Under the pieces are notes generated by a model. It ran no database searches and was not told where the DNA came from. It saw only the letters and a program-made list of their open reading frames with translations. This document shows, piece after piece, positions 28,823 to 37,927 of a stretch of DNA of 64,000 nt. Positions within the stretch are counted from its first letter, which is position 1, and each line of letters starts with the position of its first letter. The stretch comes from Streptomyces flaveolus (GTDB taxonomy: Bacteria > Actinomycetota > Actinomycetes > Streptomycetales > Streptomycetaceae): positions 124,001 to 188,000 of the forward strand of contig NZ_BMRV01000002.1 in NCBI RefSeq assembly GCF_014648815.1. Direction: 5' to 3'. The position numbers and the translations under genes were made by a program.

Positions 28823-28852
28823 AACGGCCCCGTCCACCAGGACGGGGCCGTT
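28823..28852 (-). terminator. Terminator of malic enzyme gene
   Basis: Perfect 13-bp stem (AACGGCCCCGTCC) with an ACCA loop, 19 bp beyond the malic enzyme stop. On the minus strand the arm ends in TT. Confidence 0.82.
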
Positions 28853-28871
28853 CACCACACGGGTCACACCG

Positions 28872-30101
28872 TCACCGGCGCGCAACCCCCTCCGCACGAG
28901 CCGCCGCCGCCACCGCCGCCGTGACGGCCGGCGCGACGCGCTCGTCGAACGGGGACGGGATGACGTAGTCCGCCGCGAGGTCGTCGCCCACGACGGAGGC
29001 CAGCGCCTCCGCCGCCGCGAGCTTCATGCCCTCGGTGATCCGCGACGCCCGCACCTGCAGCGCGCCCGCGAAGATGCCCGGGAACGCCAGCACGTTGTTG
29101 ATCTGGTTCGGGAAGTCCGACCGCCCCGTCGCCACGACCGCCGCGTACTTGTGCGCGACCTCCGGGTGCACCTCGGGGTTCGGGTTGGCCATGGCGAAGA
29201 CGAACGCGCCCTCGGCCATCGAGGCCACCGCCTGCTCCGGCACCGTACCGCCGGAGACGCCGATGAAGACGTCGGCGCCCGCGAGGGCTTCCTCCAGCGA
29301 GCCGGTCAGCCCGGCCTTGTTGGTGAAGGAGGCGAGCTCCTGCTTCACCGGCGTCAGGTCGTCCCGGTCGGCCGAGACGACACCCTTGCGGTCGGCGACC
29401 GCGACGTCGCCGATGCCGGCCTCGACCAGCATCTTGGCGATGGCGACACCGGCCGCGCCCGCGCCCGAGATCACCGCCCGCAGCTCACCCAGCGTCCGCT
29501 TGCTCAGCCGCGCCGCGTTCCGCAGCGCCGCCAGCGTCACGACCGCAGTGCCGTGCTGGTCGTCGTGGAAGATCGGGATGTCGAGACGCTCCTGGAGCTT
29601 GCGCTCGATCTCGAAGCACCGCGGTGCCGAGATGTCCTCCAGGTTGACTCCGCCGAACGAGGGCGCGAGGCGCACCACCGTCTCGACGATCTCGTCGGCG
29701 TCCGTGCAGTCCAGCGCGATCGGGACCGCGTCCACACCGCCGAACTGCTTGAAGAGGATCGCCTTCCCTTCCATCACCGGAAGAGAGGCCTCGGGCCCGA
29801 TGTCCCCGAGTCCCAGCACCGCCGTACCGTCCGTCACGACCGCCACGACCGAGGACTTCCAGGTGTAGTCGTGCACGAGGTCGGGCTGCTCGGCGATCGC
29901 GCTGCACACTTTCGCGACGCCGGGCGTGTACGCCAGGGACAGGTCGTCCTTGTCGCGGATCGGCACGGTGGCCTGCACAGCCATCTTGCCGCCGCGGTGC
30001 AGCGCGAACGCCGGGTCGAAGGAGTCGAGGGGCTCGGCCCCGGCCTCCTGGTCCGTACTGACGTCACTGTCGCTGCGAGGATTGACGATCTCCGCTGCCA
30101 C
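28872..30101 (-). CDS. Malic enzyme
   Basis: 409 aa from a GTG start with AAGGGG upstream. The short bacterial malic enzyme layout is clear: N-terminal domain with SLAYTPGVAKVC and the catalytic VVTDGTAVLGLGDIGP / VMEGKAILFKQFGG, metal-binding FHDDQHGTA, then a Rossmann domain with ISGAGAAGVAIAKML. It decarboxylates malate to pyruvate with NAD(P)+. The orthologue in S. coelicolor at this position is reported as NADP-dependent, which I take as likely here. It is divergent from an ABC transporter across a 621-bp gap. Confidence 0.93.
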   Translation of the reverse strand: MAAEIVNPRSDSDVSTDQEAGAEPLDSFDPAFALHRGGKMAVQATVPIRDKDDLSLAYTPGVAKVCSAIAEQPDLVHDYTWKSSVVAVVTDGTAVLGLGDIGPEASLPVMEGKAILFKQFGGVDAVPIALDCTDADEIVETVVRLAPSFGGVNLEDISAPRCFEIERKLQERLDIPIFHDDQHGTAVVTLAALRNAARLSKRTLGELRAVISGAGAAGVAIAKMLVEAGIGDVAVADRKGVVSADRDDLTPVKQELASFTNKAGLTGSLEEALAGADVFIGVSGGTVPEQAVASMAEGAFVFAMANPNPEVHPEVAHKYAAVVATGRSDFPNQINNVLAFPGIFAGALQVRASRITEGMKLAAAEALASVVGDDLAADYVIPSPFDERVAPAVTAAVAAAARAEGVARR

Positions 30102-30722
30102 TTTGTCTTACCCCTTAAGTGTTCATGGTTTGAGGGTTTGTCCACTCCTGGTGAGGGGTGGGCGGGCACCGCCCAGGGACATGGCACGTTGATGCGCACG
30201 GGCCCCTGCGCGACGGGCGCGCCGCACACGCGCCCTGAGCCCCTGATGAGGGGTGTAAAGAACCTTCTTACCCGACGGACACCTCCCGCGACGAGTCCGA
30301 TAAGTGCAAGCTCACATGTCGGACGCCGCACGTCGCATGTCGGTGACATGACTCATAGCCGGGTATCCGGTCAACTTCCTGGCACCTCTTGACAGTCCCG
30401 GAGAACAGCGCCTCAACGGGGGCACGCGCCCGCGAACCATGTCCGCATCGCGAGAAATACCGAAGATCTTCCGGCCGGAAGGGCTGATTCCCGCAAAGGT
30501 TCGGTCGTGATGTACCGACCTGGTGCGGTTCGGGGGGTCACCCGTTATCCGATTTTGACATGACGGCTCCCCTGAATGGCCGAGTCCGAATGGCAAGATG
30601 CCGTAATCACACGAGGTCGCGACACTCGAAGGCGTGTGCTCTCGTCGACCCACAGCGCCTGTCGGTCCCCCGGCCGGCGTCCCGTCCCATCGGCAACTCC
30701 ATCATCCGCCGGAGGAACCACC
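30102..30722. other. Long divergent control region, malic enzyme / ABC transporter
   Basis: 621 bp without a supported gene. It contains the perfect palindrome CATGTC-GGT-GACATG (30336-30350) with a second CATGTCGGA at about 30315, a TTGACA at 30555-30560 and short A/T-rich patches near 30110-30140. These look like promoter and operator material for both flanking genes, but I cannot name a regulator. Confidence 0.55.
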
Positions 30723-31685
30723 ATGACCGCAAGCTCCACCCGTCGTCCGACCGCCGCGCAGTCCCGGCTAGCAGCGGTCGGTGCGATCGCGGTCGCAGGC
30801 GCTCTGCTGCTCACCGGATGCGGCGACCAGACCAAGAAGAACGACGGCGGCGACAGCCAGTCCGCCTCGGGAGCCCCGCTGGCCGAAAAGCTGCCGCAGG
30901 CGATACGTGACAAGGGCGTCATCAAGGTCGGATCCGACATCGCCTACGCTCCGGTCGAGTTCAAGGACGACTCCGGCAAGACGGCCGGCATCGACCCCGA
31001 TCTCGCGGCCGCCATGGGCAAGCAGCTCGGGGTGAAGTTCGAATTCCAGAACGCCACGTTCGACACCCTGGTCGGCGGTCTCGCGTCCAAGCGCTACGAC
31101 ATCGCCATGTCGGCCATGACCGACACCAAGGACCGGCAGGAGGGCATCGACGCCGACACCGGCAAGAAGGTCGGCGCCGGCGTCGACTTCGTCGACTACT
31201 TCACCGCGGGCGTCTCGCTCTACACCAACAAGGGCGACGACCAGGGCATCAAGACCTGGGACGACCTCTGCGGCAAGACCATGGCCGTGCAGCGCAACAC
31301 CTTCTCCCACGACCTCGCCAAGGAACAGGCGCAGAAGTGCGAGAAGGCCGGCAAGAAGACCCTGAAGATCGAGGACTTCGCGACCAACCCCGAGGCCGAG
31401 ACCCGGATGCGCTCCAAGGGCGCGAACGTCGTCTCCGCCGACTTCCCGATCGCCGCGTACTCGGTGAAGAACTCCGGCGGCGGCAACTACTTCGAGATCG
31501 TCGGCGACCAGGTCGAGGCGGGCCCGTACGGCATCGCCGTCGCCAAGGACAACACCCAGCTGCGCGACGCGCTGCAGGCGGCCCTGCAGGCCGTCATCGA
31601 CAGCGGCGAGTACAAGAAGATCGTCGAGAAGTGGGGTGTCGCGGACGGCGCGGTCACCGAGGCCAAGATCAACGGCGGCTCCTGA
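30723..31685 (+). CDS. Polar amino-acid (glutamate-type) ABC transporter binding lipoprotein
   Basis: 320 aa, ATG with GGAGG upstream. A lipoprotein signal peptide ends in the lipobox ALLLTGC. The mature part is a cluster 3 (SBP_bac_3) binding protein: IKVGSDIAYAPVEFKDDSGK, GIDPDLAAAMGKQLGVKFEF, and the AVQRNTFSHD hinge region. This family binds glutamate, glutamine, histidine or related solutes. It heads a three-gene operon with one permease and one ATPase gene. Confidence 0.93.
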   Translation: MTASSTRRPTAAQSRLAAVGAIAVAGALLLTGCGDQTKKNDGGDSQSASGAPLAEKLPQAIRDKGVIKVGSDIAYAPVEFKDDSGKTAGIDPDLAAAMGKQLGVKFEFQNATFDTLVGGLASKRYDIAMSAMTDTKDRQEGIDADTGKKVGAGVDFVDYFTAGVSLYTNKGDDQGIKTWDDLCGKTMAVQRNTFSHDLAKEQAQKCEKAGKKTLKIEDFATNPEAETRMRSKGANVVSADFPIAAYSVKNSGGGNYFEIVGDQVEAGPYGIAVAKDNTQLRDALQAALQAVIDSGEYKKIVEKWGVADGAVTEAKINGGS

Positions 31686-31722
31686 ACCGTCCCGTTCGAC
31701 GCGGCTCTGAAAGGCTCCATCC

Positions 31723-32661
31723 GTGACTGTTGACGTCAACAAGACGACCGGTCCCGACGCGAGGCCCCCCGCCGGGCCGGAGGCCATCAAGGCCATTCCG
31801 GTCCGGCACCCGGGACGGTACGTGTCCGCGGTCGTCGTGCTCGCCCTCCTGGGCTCGGTCGTCTACGCCTTCGCGCAAGGCAAGATCAACTGGGGCACGA
31901 TCCCCGAGTACTTCTTCGACGACCGCATCCTCGACGGCGTCTGGAACACCCTGGTCCTCACGGTGCTCTCGATGGTGATTGGCATCGCCGGCGGCATCCT
32001 GCTCGCCGTGATGAGGCTGTCGAAGAACCCGGTGACCTCGTCGGTGGCGTGGTTCTACATCTGGTTCTTCCGCGGCACACCGGTCCTGGTCCAGCTCTTC
32101 GTCTGGTTCAACCTGGGCCTGGTCTTCGAGTACATCAACCTGGGTCCGGTCTACAAGGACTACTGGTCGTCCTTCATGACGCCGCTGCTGACGGCGCTGC
32201 TCGGCCTGGGTCTCAACGAGGCCGCGTACATGGCCGAGATCTGCCGTGCCGGTCTCCTCTCGGTCGACGAGGGACAGACCGAGGCGTCGCACGCCCTGGG
32301 CATGAGCCACACGAAGACGCTCCGCCGGATCGTGATCCCGCAGGCGATGCGGGTCATCGTGCCGCCGACGGGCAACGAGGTCATCAACATGCTGAAGACG
32401 ACCTCGCTCGTCTCGGCGGTGCAGTTCTACGACCTGTTCAAGCAGGCCCAGGACATCGGCCAGAACGCCGGTTCCCCGGTCGAGATGTACTTCCTGGCCG
32501 CCGCCTGGTACCTGATCATGACGTCGATCCTGAGCGTCGGGCAGTACTACGTCGAGCGCTACTACGCCCGCGGTTCGAGCCGGTCCCTGCCGCCGACGCC
32601 GCTGCAGCGCCTCAGGGCCGCGGTTCTGCCCACGCGCCGTCCGAAGGGAGCCGCGGCATGA
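31723..32661 (+). CDS. Polar amino-acid ABC transporter permease
   Basis: 312 aa, GTG start. HisM-type permease with about five membrane helices, the family motif [11 protein letters not shown] and the EAA loop [24 protein letters not shown] reaching the cytoplasmic ATPase. A cytoplasmic N-terminal extension precedes the first helix. Only one permease gene is present, so a homodimer is expected. It overlaps the ATPase gene by 4 bp (ATGA). Confidence 0.94.
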   Translation: MTVDVNKTTGPDARPPAGPEAIKAIPVRHPGRYVSAVVVLALLGSVVYAFAQGKINWGTIPEYFFDDRILDGVWNTLVLTVLSMVIGIAGGILLAVMRLSKNPVTSSVAWFYIWFFRGTPVLVQLFVWFNLGLVFEYINLGPVYKDYWSSFMTPLLTALLGLGLNEAAYMAEICRAGLLSVDEGQTEASHALGMSHTKTLRRIVIPQAMRVIVPPTGNEVINMLKTTSLVSAVQFYDLFKQAQDIGQNAGSPVEMYFLAAAWYLIMTSILSVGQYYVERYYARGSSRSLPPTPLQRLRAAVLPTRRPKGAAA

Positions 32662-33431
32662 AGCAGTCCTCCCACGCCATGGTCAAGGCCGAGGGCGTCC
32701 ACAAGTCCTTCGGCGCGGTCGAGGTCCTCAAGGGCATCGACCTGGAGGTGAAGCAGGGCGAGGTGTTCTGCCTCATCGGCCCCTCCGGTTCCGGCAAGTC
32801 GACCTTCCTGCGGTGCATCAACCACCTGGAGAAGATCAACGCCGGCCGGCTGTACGTCGACGGGGACCTGGTCGGCTACCGCCAGAAGGGCGACAAGCTC
32901 TACGAGCTCAAGGACAGCGAGGTCGCCCTCAAGCGCCGGGACATCGGCATGGTCTTCCAGCGCTTCAACCTGTTCCCGCACATGACGGCCGTGGAGAACG
33001 TCATGGAGGCGCCGGTGCAGGTCAAGGGCGTCAGCAGGACGCAGGCCAGGCAGCGCGCCATGCAGCTCCTGGACCGCGTGGGCCTGGGCGACAAGTCCGG
33101 CAACTACCCCTCGCAGCTCTCCGGCGGCCAGCAGCAGCGGGTCGCGATCGCCCGGGCCCTCGCGATGGACCCGAAGCTGATGCTGTTCGACGAGCCGACC
33201 TCGGCCCTGGACCCGGAGCTGGTCGGTGACGTCCTGGACGTCATGCGCGACCTGGCCGAGTCCGGCATGACGATGGTCGTGGTCACCCACGAGATGGGCT
33301 TCGCCCGCGAGGTGGGCGACAGCCTGGTCTTCATGGACGGCGGCGTCGTGGTCGAGTCGGGCAACCCGCGCGACGTGCTGACCGACCCGCAGCACGAGCG
33401 GACCAAGTCGTTCCTGTCCAAGGTTCTCTGA
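32658..33431 (+). CDS. Polar amino-acid ABC transporter ATPase (GlnQ type)
   Basis: 257 aa. Walker [11 protein letters not shown]-loop [12 protein letters not shown], signature [15 protein letters not shown], Walker [15 protein letters not shown] and H-loop [13 protein letters not shown] are all intact. A small insertion around residues 70-95 ([20 protein letters not shown]) is common in this subgroup. It is the last gene of the operon and is followed by a very strong terminator. Confidence 0.95.
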   Translation: MKQSSHAMVKAEGVHKSFGAVEVLKGIDLEVKQGEVFCLIGPSGSGKSTFLRCINHLEKINAGRLYVDGDLVGYRQKGDKLYELKDSEVALKRRDIGMVFQRFNLFPHMTAVENVMEAPVQVKGVSRTQARQRAMQLLDRVGLGDKSGNYPSQLSGGQQQRVAIARALAMDPKLMLFDEPTSALDPELVGDVLDVMRDLAESGMTMVVVTHEMGFAREVGDSLVFMDGGVVVESGNPRDVLTDPQHERTKSFLSKVL

Positions 33432-33444
33432 GCACACGCGCAGG

Positions 33445-33480
33445 CCGAGGGGCGGTACGGATCTCCGTACCGCCCCTCGG
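33445..33480. terminator. Bidirectional terminator after the ABC operon
   Basis: Perfect 16-bp stem (CCGAGGGGCGGTACGG) with an ATCT loop, between the ATPase gene and the convergent methyltransferase gene. Confidence 0.88.
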
Positions 33481-33489
33481 CGCGTGGTC

Positions 33490-34260
33490 CTACTTCAGCG
33501 CCAGCAGCAGTGTGTCCGACGGCGAGCACCACACCGGCCGCACCTCGCCGAAGCCCTTCTCGCGCAGCACGCGCGCGTGCCAGGCCGCCGAGGGCATCTC
33601 GCCGTCGGCGTGCTCGCCGTAGATCTCGAAGCGCCGGGCCGTGGGCTCGGCGAGGACGGGGTCCTTGGCGGCGAGCTGCCACCATTCGGCCCAGTCGAGG
33701 GCACCGTCCCGCCTTGCCTCCTCCATGCGGGCGTGCCGCTGCGTGCGCTCGGCCGCGTTGATCCGGGGCGTGGTCTCGTCGATCATGTGGTCCGCGTTCA
33801 TGAAGACACCGCCGTCGCGGACCAGCTCCGCGACGCGGCCGTAGAGGGCGGTGAGGGGTTCGGCGTGGAACCAGTGCAGGGCCGTCGCGGTCAGGACGGC
33901 GTCGTAGGAGTCGTACGGCAGCTTGGCCGACCAGTCGGGGTCCTTGAGGTCGGCGGTGACGAAGGAGACCCGGTCGTCGCCCGCGAAGGTGCCCTCGGCG
34001 ATGGCGAGGAGCGCGGGGTCGAGGTCCACGCCGGTACTGACGGCGTCCGGGAACCGGGCGAGCAGCCGGGCGGTGATGGTGCCGGTGCCGCAGGCGAGGT
34101 CGAGCACGCGGGGTGCGGGGCCGGTCAGGGCCTCGACCATGTCGAGCATGATCCGGAAACGGTCCTCGCGGTCCGGCATGTACCACTCCTGCTGCCGGTC
34201 CCAGCTCTGCTGCCAGGCGTTCCAGTCGGCACCGGTGGTGGTGATCTCCGCGTCCGTCAT
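33490..34260 (-). CDS. Class I SAM-dependent methyltransferase
   Basis: 256 aa. Motif I is VLDLACGTGTITARLLARFP, with the acidic residue in STGVDLDPALLAIA and a post-I region VSFVTADLKDPDW, as in the UbiE/trans-aconitate methyltransferase-like group. No membrane segment or extra domain is present. It stands alone, divergent from the CGNR gene. The substrate is unknown. Confidence 0.88.
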   Translation of the reverse strand: MTDAEITTTGADWNAWQQSWDRQQEWYMPDREDRFRIMLDMVEALTGPAPRVLDLACGTGTITARLLARFPDAVSTGVDLDPALLAIAEGTFAGDDRVSFVTADLKDPDWSAKLPYDSYDAVLTATALHWFHAEPLTALYGRVAELVRDGGVFMNADHMIDETTPRINAAERTQRHARMEEARRDGALDWAEWWQLAAKDPVLAEPTARRFEIYGEHADGEMPSAAWHARVLREKGFGEVRPVWCSPSDTLLLALK

Positions 34261-34361
34261 CGAGCCCCTCCGTCACGTCGGCGTACGTAATACCCTGTAA
34301 GCACGATCAGCTGTTACCTGACCGCAGGCACGACCATAGAGCCCCTTCGTAAGGACTACAA

Positions 34362-34991
34362 GTGGAACTGGCCTATTACTCGGATTACGCCGTGCGTCTC
34401 GTCAACACCGAGGAACCGGCGCGGGGGCAGGATTCCCTGACCTCGGTCGAGGCCGTCCGCGAACTCTTCGGCGCCAACCAGTCGGCTGCCCGGCGGGCCA
34501 CGGACTCGGACGTGACCCGGTTCCGGTCGGTCCGGGGGCGGCTGCGCGCGGTCTTCGAGGCGGCCGACGAGGGCGACGAGACGCTCGCCGTGGACCTCCT
34601 CAACTCCCTGCTCCTGGAGTTCCCGGTGAGCCCGCAGATCTCCGGCCACGACCAGCGCGACGACGACGGCCGCCCGCTGTGGCACATGCACCTGGCGGAC
34701 CACCCGTCCAACGCGACCGCCGGTTTCGCCGCCATCGCCGCGATGGGCCTGGCCTTCCACCTCACCGAGTACGGCGTGGACCGCCTGGGTCTGTGCGAGG
34801 CGTCCCCCTGCCGCAACGCCTACCTGGACACCTCCACCAACCGCTCCCGGCGCTACTGCTCCGACCGCTGCGCCACCCGTGCCAACGTGGCGGCCTACCG
34901 CGCCCGCAAGCGCCTGGAGGCGGACCGGTCGGACAGCACCGGCCTGAGCGCCGAGGAGGCCCAGCGGACCACGGCGAGCGGCGAGCGCTGA
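34362..34991 (+). CDS. CGNR zinc-finger (ABATE-domain) regulator
   Basis: 209 aa, GTG start. The N-terminal ABATE-like stress domain covers about residues 1-135, and the C-terminal CGNR zinc finger reads LCEASPCRNAYLDTSTNRSR RYCSDRC, with four Cys for zinc and the family NRSRRYC motif. CGNR proteins are thought to bind nucleic acid. Its last 97 bp overlap, tail to tail, the end of sodX on the other strand, so the final part of both proteins is encoded by the same DNA. Confidence 0.88.
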   Translation: MELAYYSDYAVRLVNTEEPARGQDSLTSVEAVRELFGANQSAARRATDSDVTRFRSVRGRLRAVFEAADEGDETLAVDLLNSLLLEFPVSPQISGHDQRDDDGRPLWHMHLADHPSNATAGFAAIAAMGLAFHLTEYGVDRLGLCEASPCRNAYLDTSTNRSRRYCSDRCATRANVAAYRARKRLEADRSDSTGLSAEEAQRTTASGER

Positions 34992-35329
34992 CCGGGCCGC
35001 CGCGGCCGGTACCGGAAGCGCACCCTGCCCAGCACGAGGTCCTCGGGGACCGTCCCGTAGTCGGTGCTGTCGCCGCCGGCGAAGGCGTTGTCCCCGAGCA
35101 CCCACCAGCCGGCCCCGCGCCGCTCCGCCGCCCGCTTCACGACCAGCAGGTCCTGCTGGAAGGGGTGCCGCAGCACGACCACGTCACCGGGCCTGACCCT
35201 GGCCCCCCAGTGCACGAGGAGCAGATCCCCGTGGTGCAGCGTGGGCACCATCGACGGCCCGGTCACCTCGGCCGGCCCGAACGGCAGCGGCCCTCTCGCC
35301 CGCTCGGTCTCCTGCGACAGCTCCGGCAT
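34895..35329 (-). CDS. sodX: NiSOD maturation signal-peptidase-like protease SodX
   Basis: 144 aa from ATG 35329. A signal peptidase I (S26) core: GPSMVPTLHHGD with the nucleophile Ser, RPGDVVVLRHP, the catalytic Lys in LVVKRAAE, and the GDNAFAGGDSTDYG box. It lacks a membrane anchor. It is divergent from sodN; the SodN propeptide must be cut to expose the nickel-binding N-terminal His, and SodX is the established candidate protease. Its final 97 bp overlap the CGNR gene on the other strand. Confidence 0.92.
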   Translation of the reverse strand: MPELSQETERARGPLPFGPAEVTGPSMVPTLHHGDLLLVHWGARVRPGDVVVLRHPFQQDLLVVKRAAERRGAGWWVLGDNAFAGGDSTDYGTVPEDLVLGRVRFRYRPRRPGQRSPLAVVRWASSALRPVLSDRSASRRLRAR

Positions 35330-35474
35330 CACCCGGCACCTCCCCGGTCTTTCCTCCACCAGTCTCAGTCTCACCCCGGACTTTTGTCCTAAGCCCACGG
35401 GGGCACTCGCGAAAACGGGTCTCCCAGGGAGTAATGTCCCCCCTGAGAAGACGATCACGAGGAAGGAACGCTCC

Positions 35475-35870
35475 ATGCTTTCCCGCCTGTTTGCCCCCAA
35501 GGTCACGGTCAGCGCCCACTGCGACCTGCCCTGCGGCGTGTACGACCCGGCCCAGGCCCGCATCGAGGCGGAGTCGGTGAAGGCCGTCCAGGAGAAGATG
35601 GCCGGCAACGACGACCCGCACTTCCAGGCGCGTGCCACGGTCATCAAGGAGCAGCGCGCCGAGCTCGCGAAGCACCACGTCTCCGTGCTGTGGAGCGACT
35701 ACTTCAAGCCCCCGCACTTCGAGAAGTACCCGGAGCTGCACCAGCTGGTCAACGACACCCTGAAGGCCCTCTCGGCCGCCAAGGCGTCGACCGATCCGGC
35801 CACCGGCCAGAAGGCGCTGGACTACATCGCCCAGATCGACAAGATCTTCTGGGAGACCAAGAAGGCCTGA
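35475..35870 (+). CDS. sodN: Nickel superoxide dismutase
   Basis: 131 aa, ATG with GGAAGGAAC upstream. A 14-residue propeptide (MLSRLFAPKVTVSA) precedes His15-Cys16-Asp-Leu-Pro-Cys20-Gly-Val-Tyr23, the nickel-hook motif that binds nickel through the new N-terminal amine, His and both Cys. The remainder is the four-helix bundle that assembles as a hexamer. The enzyme removes superoxide in the cytoplasm; in Streptomyces its expression rises with nickel. A hairpin terminator follows 63 bp downstream. Confidence 0.97.
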   Translation: MLSRLFAPKVTVSAHCDLPCGVYDPAQARIEAESVKAVQEKMAGNDDPHFQARATVIKEQRAELAKHHVSVLWSDYFKPPHFEKYPELHQLVNDTLKALSAAKASTDPATGQKALDYIAQIDKIFWETKKA

Positions 35871-35932
35871 CGTCCGGTCACTCTCTCCGCACGCCGGCGA
35901 TCGGTGCACCATCGCAGGCCGACGGACAGACC

Positions 35933-35966
35933 GAAGGGCCCGGCCGCTCCTGCGGCCGGGCCCTTC
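35933..35966. terminator. Terminator between sodN and the reductase gene
   Basis: Perfect 14-bp stem (GAAGGGCCCGGCCG) with a 6-nt loop, between convergent genes. Confidence 0.83.
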
Positions 35967-35996
35967 GCCGTCCGGTGCCGTGCCCCGGAGGGCGGC

Positions 35997-36587
35997 TCAG
36001 CGCTTCCTGCTGTACGACCGCACCATGACGCCGTTCCCGAACACCCGTACCGCCTCCGCGTCCGGCACGAACTCCGAGACGTCGAAGCCGGAGGCGAACA
36101 TGGGCATGCCGGTGCCCAGCAGGACGGGGTACGTCTTGATGACCAGCTCGTCGACCTCGTCGATCAGCTCGCCCGCCACGGCGGAACCACCGCACAGGTA
36201 GATGCCGAGCGGGCTGTCCTCCGCCTTCAGCTCGCGGACCCTGCCGACCAGGTCCGTCGAGATGATCTCGACCTTCGGGTCGGGCGACGGGACGAGCGTG
36301 CGCGAGGCGACGTACTCCCGCAGATGGGCGTAGGGGCTGGTGATGCCCTCCTTCAGGGCCAGGTCGTAACTGGCCCGCCCCTGGACGACCGTGTCGAACC
36401 GCTTGTTGGGCAGGTCGTCGAGACCCAGAGCCCGGCGGCCGTGCGTCGCCATCGTCTCCGGATACTCCGCTTTCAGGAACGCGAGGAACTCCTCGTCGAC
36501 GAACGGCATCATGAAGGACGCGTCGCCGTCCGGGCCTCCGATGAAGCCGTCGATCGAGCAGGCGATGAAGTACGTGAGCTTGCGCAA
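35997..36587 (-). CDS. Dihydrofolate reductase-like (RibD C-terminal domain) protein
   Basis: 196 aa with a TTG start at 36587; GGAAAGAG lies upstream. Opening motif KLTYFIACSIDGFIGGPDGD and the later IYLCGGSAVAGELIDEVDEL are the NADPH-binding marks of the RibD_C/YyaP family. These are small pyridine-nucleotide reductases with unknown substrates. It is divergent from a TetR gene with a long inverted repeat between them, which suggests that regulator controls it. Confidence 0.88.
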   Translation of the reverse strand: MRKLTYFIACSIDGFIGGPDGDASFMMPFVDEEFLAFLKAEYPETMATHGRRALGLDDLPNKRFDTVVQGRASYDLALKEGITSPYAHLREYVASRTLVPSPDPKVEIISTDLVGRVRELKAEDSPLGIYLCGGSAVAGELIDEVDELVIKTYPVLLGTGMPMFASGFDVSEFVPDAEAVRVFGNGVMVRSYSRKR

Positions 36588-36624
36588 GTGGTCTCTTTCC
36601 GTCGGGAGAGGAAGTCCGGTCTGT

Positions 36625-36662
36625 CAACCACTTCAGTTATAGTGCTTCATGTGTAGTGGTTG
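36625..36662. promoter_or_regulatory. TetR operator candidate
   Basis: CAACCACT (36625-36632) and AGTGGTTG (36655-36662) form a perfect 8-bp inverted repeat with a 22-bp AT-rich centre that also contains an internal AGTG. It lies between the divergent reductase and TetR genes, just where shared control would act. Confidence 0.65.
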
Positions 36663-36728
36663 CAAGGGATTTCCGCGACGTACGGACGAAGACCGTACGA
36701 AGCCATCGAGCAGGAGGAAGGGTTCCGC

Positions 36729-37319
36729 ATGGTCAGCAACCCGGAGCGGCGTGCCGCCCTGGTCGACGCGGGCGTCGAGGTGCTGGCCCGCGAGGGGGCA
36801 CGCGGGCTGACGTTCCGCGCGCTGGACACCGAGGCGGGCGTGCCCGTGGGCACCGCGTCCAACTACTTCACCGGTCGCGACGACCTGCTGCGCCAGATCG
36901 ACGCCCGGCTGCACCAGCGGCTCGCGCCCGATCCCGACGTGGTGGCGGAACTGCTGACGAGGCCGAAGGACCGCTCACTGGTCACCGCCTTCATGCACGA
37001 CCTCATGGGCCGGGCGACCCGTGACCGCACCGGCTACCTCGCCCTGCTGGAGATGCGCCTGGAGGCCACCCGGCGCCCCGGACTGCTCGCCTCGTACACC
37101 CGCTCGGTGCGGGGCGACCTGGAGGAGGGCATGGAGTTCCACCGCGCGGCGGGCCTGCCCGGCGGTGACGAGACCGTCGTCGTGCTCTATCTCGCGATGC
37201 TCGGGCTGATCCTGGAACACCTGACCCTGCCGGACGTCCTGAACGGCGTACTGCCCACGGTGGACGTCCCGGACGCTCTGGTGGAGCGGATCGTGGCGAC
37301 GGTGGTGCCGGAGGCCTAG
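36729..37319 (+). CDS. TetR-family regulator
   Basis: 196 aa from ATG 36729, with GAGGAAGGG upstream. HTH: LTFRALDTEAGVPVGTASNYFTGRDDLLRQI, preceded by the usual first helix. The remainder is an all-helical ligand domain. It is divergent from the RibD-type reductase and likely represses it and itself at the 36625-36662 repeat. The stop overlaps the convergent acetyltransferase stop by 4 bp. Confidence 0.9.
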   Translation: MVSNPERRAALVDAGVEVLAREGARGLTFRALDTEAGVPVGTASNYFTGRDDLLRQIDARLHQRLAPDPDVVAELLTRPKDRSLVTAFMHDLMGRATRDRTGYLALLEMRLEATRRPGLLASYTRSVRGDLEEGMEFHRAAGLPGGDETVVVLYLAMLGLILEHLTLPDVLNGVLPTVDVPDALVERIVATVVPEA

Positions 37320-37927
37320 CGCGCCCCCTGCCGCGGCTCGCGCCACATGGGCCACATCCGGGGGCCGTCCGGCAGGTCCAGGGCGCGGCCGGTGAACTCG
37401 AAGCCGAGGCGTTCGTACAGCCCTCGGCTGCGGGCACTGCTCGCCTCCAGATAGGCCGGCAGTTCCTCGCGGTCGCAGCGGTCGAGGACCGACTCGATGA
37501 GCGCGGTGCCCAGGCCCTCGCCCTGCCGCCCCGGGGCCACGCCGATCATCCACAGGTACGCGTGGGCACGGCCGGAGGGGTGGATGCCCTCCGTCAGCCT
37601 GGCTATCCGCTCGACGCGCTCGTTGTCCGGATCCACCGCCTCGCGTACCTGGGCGGGTCCGTCGGCGCCGTCGGTCTCGCCATCGTGCCCGCCCTCGGAC
37701 ACGGACAGCCACAGCGCGCAGGCCGCGCCGTCCTCGGTGACGTCGATCCACCCGTCCGCCAGTACGGCGTCGGTGAAGGCGGCCATGAGCCGGTGGTGGG
37801 TCCTGCGGCGGTACTCCTCGCCGGGGAAGACCCAGCGGCTCACCGGGTCGTCCCGGAAAGCCTCGTCCAGCAGCCGTACGACCAGCTCCCGGTCGCCCTC
37901 CCCCGCCGTCCGGATCGCCACACCCAT
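37316..37927 (-). CDS. GNAT-family acetyltransferase
   Basis: 203 aa from ATG 37927. The acetyl-CoA site reads LWMIGVAPGRQGEGLGTALIESVL (motif A), with the later EASSARSRGLYERLGFEFTG block (motif B). The N-terminal half (VRLLDEAFRDDPVSRWVFPGEEYR) is typical of the small Streptomyces GNAT group with unknown acceptors. It ends tail to tail with the TetR gene, sharing 4 bp. Confidence 0.9.
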   Translation of the reverse strand: MGVAIRTAGEGDRELVVRLLDEAFRDDPVSRWVFPGEEYRRRTHHRLMAAFTDAVLADGWIDVTEDGAACALWLSVSEGGHDGETDGADGPAQVREAVDPDNERVERIARLTEGIHPSGRAHAYLWMIGVAPGRQGEGLGTALIESVLDRCDREELPAYLEASSARSRGLYERLGFEFTGRALDLPDGPRMWPMWREPRQGAR

